Shown: positions 10,293-19,934 of the stretch, in pieces
How positions within the stretch are numbered: position 1 is the first letter of the stretch
Layout: every line of letters starts with the position of its first letter
Source of the DNA: Saccoglossus kowalevskii
Taxonomy: Eukaryota > Hemichordata > Enteropneusta > Harrimaniidae
DNA length: 23,757 nucleotides
Direction: 5' to 3'
Assembly: GCF_000003605.2 (NCBI RefSeq)
Contig: NW_003130356.1
Location: forward strand, 222,506 to 246,262
The notes under the pieces: model-generated
Seen by the model: the letters and a program-made list of their open reading frames with translations, nothing else
Told to the model about the DNA's origin: nothing
The model's database searches: none
Translations under genes and position numbers: made by a program

Positions 10293-10982
10293 GTGGAAAA
10301 ACTCGACAGAAGGATTTAGTATACTCAAAATAAATGTTGGCGCGGTTCACATCAACACGGACATAGCATTGGTGTGTCCATTAATTTAAATACCCAAGTC
10401 TGTGGGCACTGTTTGGTGAGAATGGCCTACATCGCATGTACATGTGCTGCTTGAAATGCGACACTCGAAAGTTCAACACCTTAATGAAATCATTTTCGTA
10501 ATTCCGAATGAGTCTTTCTATTGTCATGGTGCAGAATCAATCGTTATGCTCAGTGCAGTTGCACATAAATCGATGCTAAATGCACAAAGATGAACCATAA
10601 TACCGTGTGTGTACACGAGTTTAGATATCACTACTACTATACTGGCATTGAGGTAACACTCCATCTATATACAATTAGTCCTTCCGATAGATAACTGTTG
10701 ATATCACTTTAAACTCACGGCAAGTGTTGCGTTAAGACAGTCACAAATACACTTCATGAGCGGCAACAGACGGCACCAAATTTATAGTTATAGTTTTTTC
10801 GATGCTACACATTTTTTGTGGTATTTTTTTTTTTTGCAAAATACACTTTCAGTCACCAATATTTTGAGTAATGGTCATTGTATCATGTGAGTAATTCTTG
10901 TTATCCAGCCTGAGATTGTCATATCGGTGTGATAAAAACGGCACTTTGGTACGATTTCTTTTGTTATATCACAACAATTTCA
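10293..10982. repeat. Block duplication, copy 1 (with extra sequence)
   Basis: Three blocks at 10293-10356, 10510-10534 and 10906-10982 recur in the same order at 11345-11512, where they are almost contiguous. The first holds TTGGCGCGGTTCACATCAAC, the second GTCTTTCTATTGTCATGGTG, and the third ATTGTCATATCG and GTGATAAAAACGG. The sequences between the blocks in this copy are absent from the other. Confidence 0.85.
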
Positions 10983-10989
10983 ACCAGGG

Positions 10990-11340
10990 GGGGGGGGGGT
11001 TCTTGCAAAAAATACTGACAGGGGTGTGTAGCTGGTTGTTTGAAACCCCTACCCCTTATCAGACAGAAATAAATTCAAATTGCCTATCCCTTTTTCAGAC
11101 AAACTGTGGATATTTGACACCCCTTTCCAGACAGTAAGCATAAATGGTACCAAGGGGAAAGCACGTGGACTCCCGGGGTTGGACTTTGACGATCGAAATA
11201 AAGTTACAGAAAGAAAAAATCAGCTTCATAAGTAAAATAAACACACTCGTACCCCTTTTCAGACAGAAGTGATGAGTTTGGAACCCCGGCGACACATATA
11301 CTAGTACATATAGCTCTTCAATGTGAGTTCCCCCCACCCC
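10990..11340. repeat. G/C-run and CCCCTTTTCAGACA-type repeat
   Basis: After a long G run (10987-11000) the motif (A)CCCCTTTTCAGACAG or a near copy occurs four times, at 11051-11066, 11087-11102, 11119-11133 and 11250-11266. It is interspersed with GGGGTTGGAC and GAACCCCGG words. This is an imperfect short-motif repeat, possibly the remnant of a larger element. Two overlapping ORFs here look like by-products of the composition. Confidence 0.55.
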
Positions 11341-11344
11341 GCAG

Positions 11345-11512
11345 GGGCAAAACTCGACTGAAGGGTTCAGTAAACTCAAAATAAAATGTTGGCGCGGTTC
11401 ACATCAACTTCACACCAGTCTTTCTATTGTCATGGTGCAGCCTAAGATTGTCATATCGCTGTGATAAAAACGGTACTTTGCTACGATTTCTTGTTATATT
11501 ACAACAATCTCA
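11345..11512. repeat. Block duplication, copy 2 (compact)
   Basis: This is the compact counterpart of 10293-10982. The second block joins directly to the third at GGTGCAG/CC. In copy 1 a CAG flanks each side of a 371-base stretch at the same point. Confidence 0.85.
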
Positions 11513-12341
11513 TCTTCAATGTTATTCACAGCGAATAGGATTGCATAATTTGTCTGGGAATGATGAATGGCGTCCACTGTAAAAATAAAATAAATAATTG
11601 ACACAACGAAAATAAATATATATTTATATCATCAGTACAAATGAAAGATTCAAATAAGACAAGGTTAGTCTCAAATGTCATCTACGTATCTAGCTAATCA
11701 TTTTGTTTCAACTGCATGCATAATGTGTTTATAGCAAAAATAACACAACTGTGCAACAACAACAAATATAGAAGGTGCCATATCAGCAGTAATTCAAAAC
11801 CTATTTCATCACATTATCAATACAATTCACAAAGTTGAATTTGAAATTCGTATGGACAAACACATGTTGTATGTTTCACAATAAATGATTCACGCACCCG
11901 AATAGGATGCAATACACTGACTGTGTCACTTAGACTTGCTTGCAGTATGTTGCGATTCCGATGATAAATTCTCGAAAAATAAATATAAATTGCGTAAAAC
12001 GAGGGGTGAATGCGAAAGTCCTGTGATCGCGAAATCGTGTAATTTAAAGTCAACATTTAAGGAATAGTATTTCCAGTGAAGGCATCGGGTGCTACTTTGT
12101 TTATTTCATTCTCAACTTATGTAAATTATTAACTGTGAATGAAAATGATTTGTACATTGCTCTTTGTTAAAGGGAAAGCGCCATCTTCAAATATCTTGAC
12201 AATCTTTTAAATCTCTGTTTACCAATTGCACAATTTACTGCGCAGTTACTGAGTAAATGAACCGTGTTCTCACATCAAATAATACTGCAAACCGCGTTGG
12301 TTTCATGAAAGATAATGTTTTGCTTGTTAAGTAAAATTTTT
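11513..12341. other. Intergenic, no gene seen
   Basis: The stretch is AT-rich. The 79-codon minus-strand ORF near 11817-12056 has no recognisable domain, and I see no splice context for it. Confidence 0.4.
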
Positions 12342-12606
12342 GTAACTGAAACAATAATGTAAAACGTGTCATTTAGCTAGTTTAACTCTGTAATTTCGCT
12401 AATTCAAGTTGTAGCTAATTTAAAATAAAGTTTATTTTAGCACTTCAGCTAAATTAGTTTCTGTTAATGTGTACACTGAGCCAAATTCTTCTAAAATGTA
12501 AAATACCAACCCCTTCGAACGGTAAGGACTATATCAACCACCAGTAGAAAACAGGCTGACTCGGAACCCCGACTGAAAAACTGAATTAACCCGACTCTGT
12601 TCATAA

Positions 12607-12749
12607 TACAGTACAAAAAATTTAATTTTATGTGGAATTATTTTTAGCTGAAAATCCTTTTGGCTGTTTTGTATGGATGGTATTTATTTAATAAATAATT
12701 AATTAATCGAAAATGAATGACAAGCGAAAATAAAATATTTGACAGTAAT
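12607..12749. mobile_element. MITE copy 3 (internally deleted)
   Basis: It is related to copies at 5876-6090 and 8813-9024 but lacks about 65 internal bases. The retained ends include GTGGAATTATTTTTAGCTGA and CAAGCGAAAATAAAATATTT. Confidence 0.7.
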
Positions 12750-12971
12750 TTACAACCCTGTTGGACAGGCGCAAATTGATAACCTTAACGGGGTTCCTGG
12801 ATCTCTGTCCTATTAATGATGATAACACACAACCTGAACCCTAATTGTTCAGGACAAAGATAGTACAAGGTCGTCGGGGGTTTGGTGGATGGCATATACC
12901 AACGACTAAATTGAATACTAGTATACAAAATTCGATCTTTTACCAAAAAAGAATAACAAAAAATAAAATAT

Positions 12972-13044
12972 CATTTCCGCCCGGGCTCGAACCGGGAACC
13001 TTTCGCGTGTTAGGCGAACGTGATAACCGCTACATTACGGAAAC
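12972..13044 (-). tRNA. tRNA-Val (AAC), decaying copy or pseudogene
   Basis: It is a duplicate of the tRNA at 9235-9307. The anticodon AAC is at 13009-13011 and the anticodon and T arms are intact. The 3' acceptor end reads CGGAAAT, giving a G-U closing pair, the discriminator is G instead of A, and the first D-stem base is A instead of G. These changes fall in conserved positions and the internal A-box region, so expression or charging may be reduced. A T run follows downstream, as in the other copy. Confidence 0.7.
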
Positions 13045-13540
13045 ACGCTAATTGTCTTTTCGCGATTGCCGTTTTGTCAATACCACTTAGAATAAAGCGC
13101 AATCACAATTCATGTTAAGGGAGTAGTCAGTCCTATGGTTTTTTACTTTTTTATTTATTTTGTTTTGTTTGAGACTTTTTTTTATATTTTTTCTATATGT
13201 GTAATTATTTTTTATTAGCACAAATATCGTATTATCGTGGACCTTCGCGATAAACTAAAACTTCCAACAAATAAATTATCTATAAAAGTAAAAATAAATA
13301 ATGAAAAAAATAATATATTGAGATTTCAAATGCTCCAATATAATACTATTTTAATCAGATGGGAAGTAGATAGTGTTGATGTCCTCGTGTTGGCAAAATT
13401 ATAAAACACGAACACATCTAGTTAAATCTGTTCTTTTCAAAACTATACAAAACACGCGAAAACCACAGAAATATGAAGTACTAATAATTCAAATTGAGGA
13501 ATGTGGTTATCGAGTCCGATATTTTGCACGACCAGCCTTT

Positions 13541-13617
13541 GCGTTTTAGCGTGTGGTGTTATCGTCGCTTGGTACTCAATTCCCGCGCGTGCGCAGGTGG
13601 CGACCCTCCCGCCTTAA
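13541..13617. mobile_element. Half copy of the TTAA-flanked palindromic element
   Basis: It matches 18391-18465 closely: GCGTTTT(T)AG, TTATCGTCGCTTGG, ACTCAATTC, CGCGCGTGCGCAGGTG and GACCCTCCCGC, then TTAA. The left terminal repeat of the full copy is missing here. Confidence 0.75.
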
Positions 13618-15213
13618 ACTCACGGACGACAATATAAAAAATTATACAGAACTAGAAACAATTAGTTAAGTACCCCCAAATTATAATGGAACTATAACCA
13701 GCATCATTCCAGTGTTGCACGTCTCAAATATGAAACCGATTAAACTACACTGGTATTGGCAACATTTGCTCCAACTATCTGCTAACTCTAAGTGTATCAA
13801 TCCGCCATTTTAAAACTACTTGGTGAAATGCCAGCCACAACACTAAAAATTGATTACTTAATATCCTGGTATCATGTGAAATTAAACAGTTTCAAGTACA
13901 AGGGCTTCACGCCTTGAAAAAAGTCCAATGAATGTTGTTGTTTTTTTGAAGTAGAGAGGAATTAGGTACCTACATGAATTCATGCCTTGATACAAATTCG
14001 AATTGTTCCGTGAAACGTACAAGATGAACGAAATCTGCAAAATAATACATTTAAGGGTATTTGGAATTGCAATTTCCATTAATCAAAATTTGTATTTTCT
14101 CAATAAAGTACTCACGTACACGCACGTGTGTGAGTCAGAACTGAAAACATGGCTTACTGGTACTATCTCGGGGCAAATGCTACAAAATATTTTCTTGAAG
14201 CATTTTTAGTGTAGATTACGGATTTGTATGGTAGCAATCCTAATTCACGAGAACAATTCCACATGTGATTCGATTATTAGGGCAATTTTATTGAATCTAA
14301 TGATCGTTTTTTCTTTTTACAAAGTTTTGAAGGTTTTTTATAAGTAATGCAGTGGGGCAGACTAAATTTAGTCGGAGTACCTTCCAAAAAAGTGTGGGAT
14401 GGCTGGCAGTGCGCTATTGAGAAAACATTTTTGGTCAATTCCGAATAAATAATAAAATTGTTTATTAGCATGATCTAAATTACTACTGTAGTGTTTAGGG
14501 TCATTTCACACAACTCTCATATTTCATATTTCATGTTACACGCACTACATGTAGATGAACTAAAAGCATAGGGGAGACCCAACCCTAGCTCCAGTGGATA
14601 ACAAGATTATTGTGTAAATTGACATTATGATACAACGTTAACAAACAATGAATTCTGATCCAGATATTCACTGATACCCCCTCAGAATGGACTCTCAGGA
14701 CGTAAAATGTTGACTTCTTTACACACTGACACAATTTTAAGTGGCACTGCGTTCTATGTATAGCAGTTGCATTGAGTCGATCGAAAATTTTGACGTTTGA
14801 CAATACTATATACCAGTGCCAATGCCCATAAGCCTTTGGGGTCGAGATCTAATTCTTTTCTAATTCTGATAATTATTGACAAAAATATCACGACAAAATA
14901 CAAAAATGATGGGTTCATTGTAGTATATAATAATGATTCTACTTACGAAAAACATGAGTTCTATTGCTGGGTCATCTACATCTTCAACCAATGAGTTTTT
15001 TAATTATTAAAATCTATTTTTTCCGTCGGTACACAGCATTCTGATTGGTTAATAACATACTTGACCCCATTCACCTTCCCAGAGATCCTTGCGGATATCC
15101 CAAAAGTATAATACTGCGTAACAAGGGTCACAAGCCATCCTGGGGTCACTGATGCCTGGCCCGGACTGATGGTAGAGAATGCGACAGTATCTCTGCCACC
15201 ACACACCGTCATT

Positions 15214-15232
15214 TTGTGGTGAAACACCACAA
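15214..15232. other. Short perfect hairpin
   Basis: TTGTGGTG and CACCACAA are separated by AAA, a perfect 8 bp stem. It is too short to assign a function. Confidence 0.5.
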
Positions 15233-15486
15233 CAGTTTTACTAGCGTATCATTTCCGTATTTTTGTTATTAGAGGGCTCTCGTGCTTATTTATTCCTACT
15301 GGAAAACTAGTTTTAAAATATTTTATCGATAGCTGATAATGATTTTTCGTAAACGCACTGAAAACAGTGAAATAGTAATAATTTACAAAAGGAAATAATT
15401 TCATCGCGGAATAACGGTTACTCGACTAAATCGTCCTACTGCTGCATCGTCCGTGCTACGGAAAGTAAAAAAAATGAGTTTCTCAC

Positions 15487-15658
15487 TTTGAAAACAGCCA
15501 GAATCTACAAACAACGCGTACGCTTTTGTCGAGTTCGAACACCTGTATGGCTATGTTTTTTTGGGCGTCTTTGAAAGTGGTGCCACTGTGACGCATCAAC
15601 CAATCAACAACGGGCACAAGATCGCGTGGTGGCAGAGATATATTCGTAGTAATAGAAC
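15487..15658 (-). CDS. Orphan exon-like ORF, function unknown
   Basis: A 172 nt open stretch on the minus strand has a good acceptor (TACTAAT branch-like word, then TTAATCTCCCAG) and a good donor (AAA then GTGAGA at 15481-15486). The translation contains LPPRDLVPVVDWLMRHSG and KNIAIQVFELDKSVRVVC and has a plausible amino-acid composition. I do not recognise the family and found no partner exon. It could belong to an unseen minus-strand gene, be a relic, or arise by chance. Confidence 0.25.
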
Positions 15659-18316
15659 CTGGGAGATTAACTTGACATATTAGTATTAGGTCAAAGGATG
15701 TTGTTGCAGGCCAAATCGTGCAAGAATACATTGTGGCCTAAAGTGCTTTTCATCGAGAGTTTGCGTACGATCCAAAACATTCGACACTGAAGATAATGTT
15801 GAAGATTTTGATTTCGACTGTGTTCCAACAGACTCTAATAGTTATTAACCTCGTAATTTCGCGTGGCACGTAATTAATATTTAATAAATTGTGCATATTT
15901 TTTGTAACCATTACTGTTTCTTCATTCAATTGTGACGAAATTAATTTCGTAATTTAAATATTTGATTATGCCTCTGAAGAATATACACGTGGAGTAGATT
16001 GTACTCACACTTTTCAAATCATCTGGCATCATTTCATGTATACATGTAGAGTACTTTTCAGTTGATTTTAATTTTCCCTATACGACTTTTGTTAACCTAT
16101 TCAAGGTTGGGTATGTGTTTTTTCACCATTTAAAACATTTCCAAAATTTGTGAGGATATTATATTAATATGTTCTAATTTCATTCTTAAAAACCACCAAG
16201 TTAGTATGATTTTTATGAATTGAATTACAAAACATATATGTTTGATTTCCGATGCTTTAAATTGAGCTGTTTTGTTGTGATCTTATTATTTGATGCCATT
16301 TTACTGGTATAAAAACTTAGGTCAGTAGAAAATGATAAATTAGAACATGTTTAAACCGTTGCCAAGAACATAAAATGTTCATACGTTGGGAACCTTGTAT
16401 TCAGTTTTCAATTGAGCCACACCAATTGTAATTTGGTGAGTTCATCATAAAATAGTCGCATATAGTTAAAAGTGAACAAATATATGTTTAAAACAAACAG
16501 TGTATTTATTTACATCTACACTTCAATAAGTAAGTAAGTACATAGTTCCACAAGATAACAAGTTACAAGATGGTGACATAATAAAATACGCAATGACGCA
16601 GATTTTCTTTATCAGTCAATGAATACATGTGATAAATCGACGATGTAGAGATATATTCAGTTACAGTACTGTTCCATACATGAGGCATGAATATTGTGAA
16701 ATTCTCGGTTATACATTACTCCTTTAAGGATTCTTATAGTATGACATCATAGGCATTATTGTTATGCAACATTGTTATCTAAAAGATAAACAAGGAAGTA
16801 ATGGTATTTTAGTATATTGTAAGTTATATTGAATACTAGGTATATTGAATATTGAATATCATTTCTAATACTAATTCAAAACTGCGACTTCGAGAACTAA
16901 ATGAATGCTTTCCCGTTTATTAGCTCCGCGAAGGTGATTACATTTGTAGGTTGTCCTTGATGCAACGACCAATTAATTAGATGTTAATCTTGTTTCCATG
17001 GGAGCAACAATTTCGAGAAAGATCTTTTTTATTTATAACTCAAAATGTTATTTTCTGTTTTTCATGAAAATAATTATTTTTCTAATGATCATTCATTGTC
17101 AAATAACTAACAGTATTTGAGTAGCAGTTGTTCATCTAACATAAATTATTTTATATGAGAAACCTGGATACAGTTGCCTTGGAAATAATTTAAAAAAACA
17201 AATCTTCATCATTTTGTTTCGTTTGAGAATATTATAGTATCTCAGTCAAACGCCAAACCAGTCACATGACTGAAGACTATGGGGCTATAAACATTTAATT
17301 CAATTGCCGATGACAGTTTTTAATTTGAAGATATCCACTTCCCCACTGTATCAGCCATTCATGAGAGTGTATCCGGGTTTCTTCTACTTTCCATCATTTT
17401 GGTTCCAATCATCTTTATTTTTCTGTTTTTTTTATAACGAAAACACAGTCTGGGTCACAGTCATAGATACTGGTAAATGTAGGTCTCATGCCACTAATTA
17501 ACCAATGGCTGCTCAATTTAAATGCCTAGCATAAACAAATGAAATTTTTTAAATATTTTTTTTCTCAGGTGTTCCCTGTTTGAGGGCGCGATCACCTGGG
17601 TCAGAGGTGAGACTAACATGTGGTCTTTTGTTTACTACTTAGCGGCTGTGTACCTGTGGGATTATTCTGTGTGTATTTGGATGTTCTAATCTTGGTGTTT
17701 TTCCAGTGATTTCTCTAGGTGCAGTCCAAATACAGTAGGTGTGTCTTGTTTACCTGAGCACAGTCCCTCTGTGACCTGAGTTTTGCAAGAGTTTGAGCTG
17801 GCCAACATGTGTTTTTTTTTCATGTGGTTGATTACAGGCATGTTGATTTCCCATTTTAGAGCTATGTTTTCAACTTTGTTTATTATTTTCATATAGCAAT
17901 CTCATCATATGTTAACATTGTCGTCTATGGAGTTTCAATTAGTGGTATGAGCCCTGTATGTTCCATATCATCGCTGACGACGCGGATCTGTGGAGATTAA
18001 TTACATAAATAAGAGGTTACTACGAATGCCACACATTATGTAAATCCAGCTTCTTTTTGGTCAGTTCAGTTTGGGGGTTCCAAGGTTGAGAACACTTCGT
18101 TTTTGTACAGACTGTTTTAAACATTTTGTTTGTTAGCTTTATTTTGTGCATCCAATTTCCCTTTTGTTAAAACCACTGATTTGTAAATATATTAAAGCGG
18201 ATATAACACTAATTACCGATCTGTTTTCACCGATTTTCAATTTAATAAAACATTCGCTGTGTCATTAGTGCCAGTCTGTGACAGCCATCCCTGAACTTAT
18301 ATATCGACGTTGTACA
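15659..18316. other. Intergenic, no gene accepted
   Basis: The stretch is AT-rich. The segment 17556-17900 has higher complexity and a 68-codon minus-strand ORF, but no domain is recognisable. It resembles an interspersed repeat more than a gene. Confidence 0.4.
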
Positions 18317-18320
18317 TTAA

Positions 18321-18461
18321 AACGGTGGAGTCGTCACCTGCGCATGCGTCAGATGGCCATAGCGTGTCAATGTTTACAACATGAGGCTGTGCGTTTTTAG
18401 AGTGTGTTATCGTCGCTTGGGACTCAATTCTCGCGCGTGCGCAGGTGATGACCCTCCCGCT
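18321..18461. mobile_element. Palindromic element flanked by TTAA
   Basis: The 141 bp element is bounded by TTAA at 18317-18320 and 18462-18465. The left end AACGGTGGAGTCGTCACC and the reverse complement of the right end AGCGGGAGGGTCATCACC pair well. The match continues through CTGCGCATGCG / CTGCGCACGCG. TTAA duplications are typical of piggyBac-like elements. That assignment is an inference. Confidence 0.65.
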
Positions 18462-18472
18462 TTAAATCACTT

Positions 18473-18550
18473 TCAATTGACAAAAGATGGCCTCGGGGTT
18501 GCGTGCAACTCCCCAGAGGGCGCCATCTATTGAAATTAATTTTTGTCAAG
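18473..18550. repeat. Strong imperfect hairpin element
   Basis: The core is GATGGC...GGGGTTGC, a GT turn, then GCAACTCCCC...GCCATC at 18486-18527. Outside the core, TCAATTGACAAAA on the left faces ATTTTTGTCAA on the right. It is a non-coding foldback. Its GAGGGCGC arm recurs near 18970 and 18995. Confidence 0.65.
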
Positions 18551-18970
18551 CGAACCAATCATATACGTCACCATCTTGAACGATTTCCACAAAAAGACGA
18601 CTACTAAACCTTTGTGACATTAGCCTTGCGCAGGGTCACTTTGGCCAAGCCAAATACTATTTCAGTAATAGTTGTTCATCTTCACGTAGTCCTATTTAAA
18701 TAAATCATCAGAATAAACAGCTGTTGTTTTTGTAATAACTGCATACTGCCTTGTTGTAATAACTGCACAATGCCTCTTTCAAATCCAAATAAGGCAATTG
18801 GGTTCGCCCAGTCATTGCACATATTCATTCAATAAAGTCCTTGTGCACAACACAAACAGACATCACTGCACGAGCAATATATATAATAATACTTTTAAAT
18901 GTGTCGAGAATGTCTCGTCGATCACACTCAGTGCATAAAACAACAGTTTATATAATTTATTCCAGAGAAG

Positions 18971-19020
18971 ACGAGAGGGCGCTACTGAACGACAGAGGGC
19001 GCTAGTCCATTGACATTAAT
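18971..19020. repeat. Tandem GAGGGCGCTA motif
   Basis: Two copies lie about 20 bases apart. The second, CAGAGGGCGCTAGTCC followed by ATTGACATTAAT, is closely related to 18513-18541 in the hairpin element. This suggests fragments of one repeat family. Confidence 0.55.
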
Positions 19021-19706
19021 GATATATAAATCAGCACATTGAATAGAATATGTGTGCCGAATTTCATGCGTTTAGTTGTTGCTGCGGTCGTTACTCGAAA
19101 TATATTCGAAAATGTTCGCATCCTCAGTAGAAAACTTGTGTTCCAAATATCATGCTATCATTACCCTACAGTGCACAATGGAGGTAAGTCGAGAAACGAA
19201 TATAGAGCGATCACATGTGTACCATATTTATGTTTCTACCCTGAAGTGTACATTGTCCAGATTGTCTTTGGTTGTGTTTATCTATTGGACTAATAATACA
19301 TTCACTGCATGTCATGAAGATCTTGGTGAATAGCGCCTTCATGCGACAAGGTTTGAAGATTGAGATGAGACGATTCAGTAATCTGAGAAGTAATATCTTG
19401 AACGTTTTGTATTTAATTACATCTAATTAGAATATAGTAGGGCGATACATAGATAATTTTATGTTCATTGGATGTATATTAAGTATTCGTTTTGCATGTC
19501 TGAAAACATGAACTAATCAGGCAGCATAGGCTACTTTGCAAATCCCGGAAATAGAATGCCAGTAGGGTGCGTTTTTTCTTAAATATAACTTACTAACTGA
19601 ATGATATCAAGGTCGACAATTAAATAAATCAGTTAGATAATCATGAATGTTGTCATCAATGCAAAAGTTCTTTGGAAAATCAAATAAATACAATAATTCA
19701 ATTTAC
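19021..19706. other. Region downstream of the deiodinase exons; terminal exon not found
   Basis: The last coding exon and the SECIS element of the deiodinase gene would be expected to the left of 19707. I read the minus strand here for the conserved C-terminal ERLY and GG.GP motifs and did not find them. Two short ORFs on the plus strand near 19039-19333 are unconvincing. Confidence 0.4.
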
Positions 19707-19934
19707 CTTGTCAGCGCAATCAATGTCTGTAGTAGCGACGTCTTTGGTCTCTGTATTGATAGCATCCACCAATAGCTTTGCAGCATCTATCTTCTCCTCA
19801 ATGGTTTTGTGCTGAGGTATCATACTTAGATAATCACCCAAAGAGAACCCATCTGATGGATGAGCTTCCAGCTGGTAGACAATCAGAAACTCCGCGCTTT
19901 CCTTATAAGCATTATAAAGGGATGCGAGTCGACC
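19707..19934 (-). CDS. Deiodinase exon with the EAHPSDG signature
   Basis: The exon has 76 codons in phase 0, with acceptor TTATGCAG (AG at 19935-19936), a TACTAAT branch-like word upstream, and donor GTAAAT at 19701-19706. It encodes GRLASLYNAYKESAEFLIVY, then QLEAHPSDGF and IPQHKTIEEKIDAAKLLVDA. The EAHPSDG stretch is the most diagnostic motif of the family. Without splicing, the frame would end three codons later. Confidence 0.92.

Larger units (their letters stand above)
12342..13229. repeat. Segmental duplication copy B
   Basis: This is the direct-orientation partner of 8537-9450, with small indels and many substitutions. The contained MITE is shorter and the tRNA is damaged. No SLX1-like coding sequence lies to its left, so the duplicated unit did not include the SLX1 first exon. 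Confidence 0.85.
13230..15486. other. Intergenic with repeat fragments, no gene accepted
   Basis: Apart from the half-element at 13541-13617 and a short hairpin at 15214-15232, nothing is recognisable. Several ORFs of 64-76 codons occur but lack domains and consistent splice sites. Confidence 0.4.

Noticed and set aside
15000-15230. Minus-strand ORF with VCGGRDTVAFS, considered as a possible deiodinase C-terminal exon
   Set aside because: The GG word fits loosely, but the ERLY motif and correct splice signals are absent, and the order of residues does not match the family.
15194-15640. Exact 15-base inverted match GTGGTGGCAGAGATA, as possible transposon ends
   Set aside because: A single match of this length is expected by chance in a window of this size, and similarity does not extend into the flanks.
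17686-17892. Minus-strand 68-codon ORF
   Set aside because: No recognisable domain, and the nucleotide sequence looks like an interspersed repeat.
19330-19365. SECIS-like ATGAAG...CTTCAT hairpin on the minus strand
   Set aside because: The ATGA and GA core do not form the required non-canonical quartet, and the helix and loop lengths do not fit.
19600-19680. Minus-strand peptide NFCIDDNIHDYL as the next deiodinase exon
   Set aside because: The intron to the previous exon would be only 37 nt, and the conserved C-terminal motifs do not follow.
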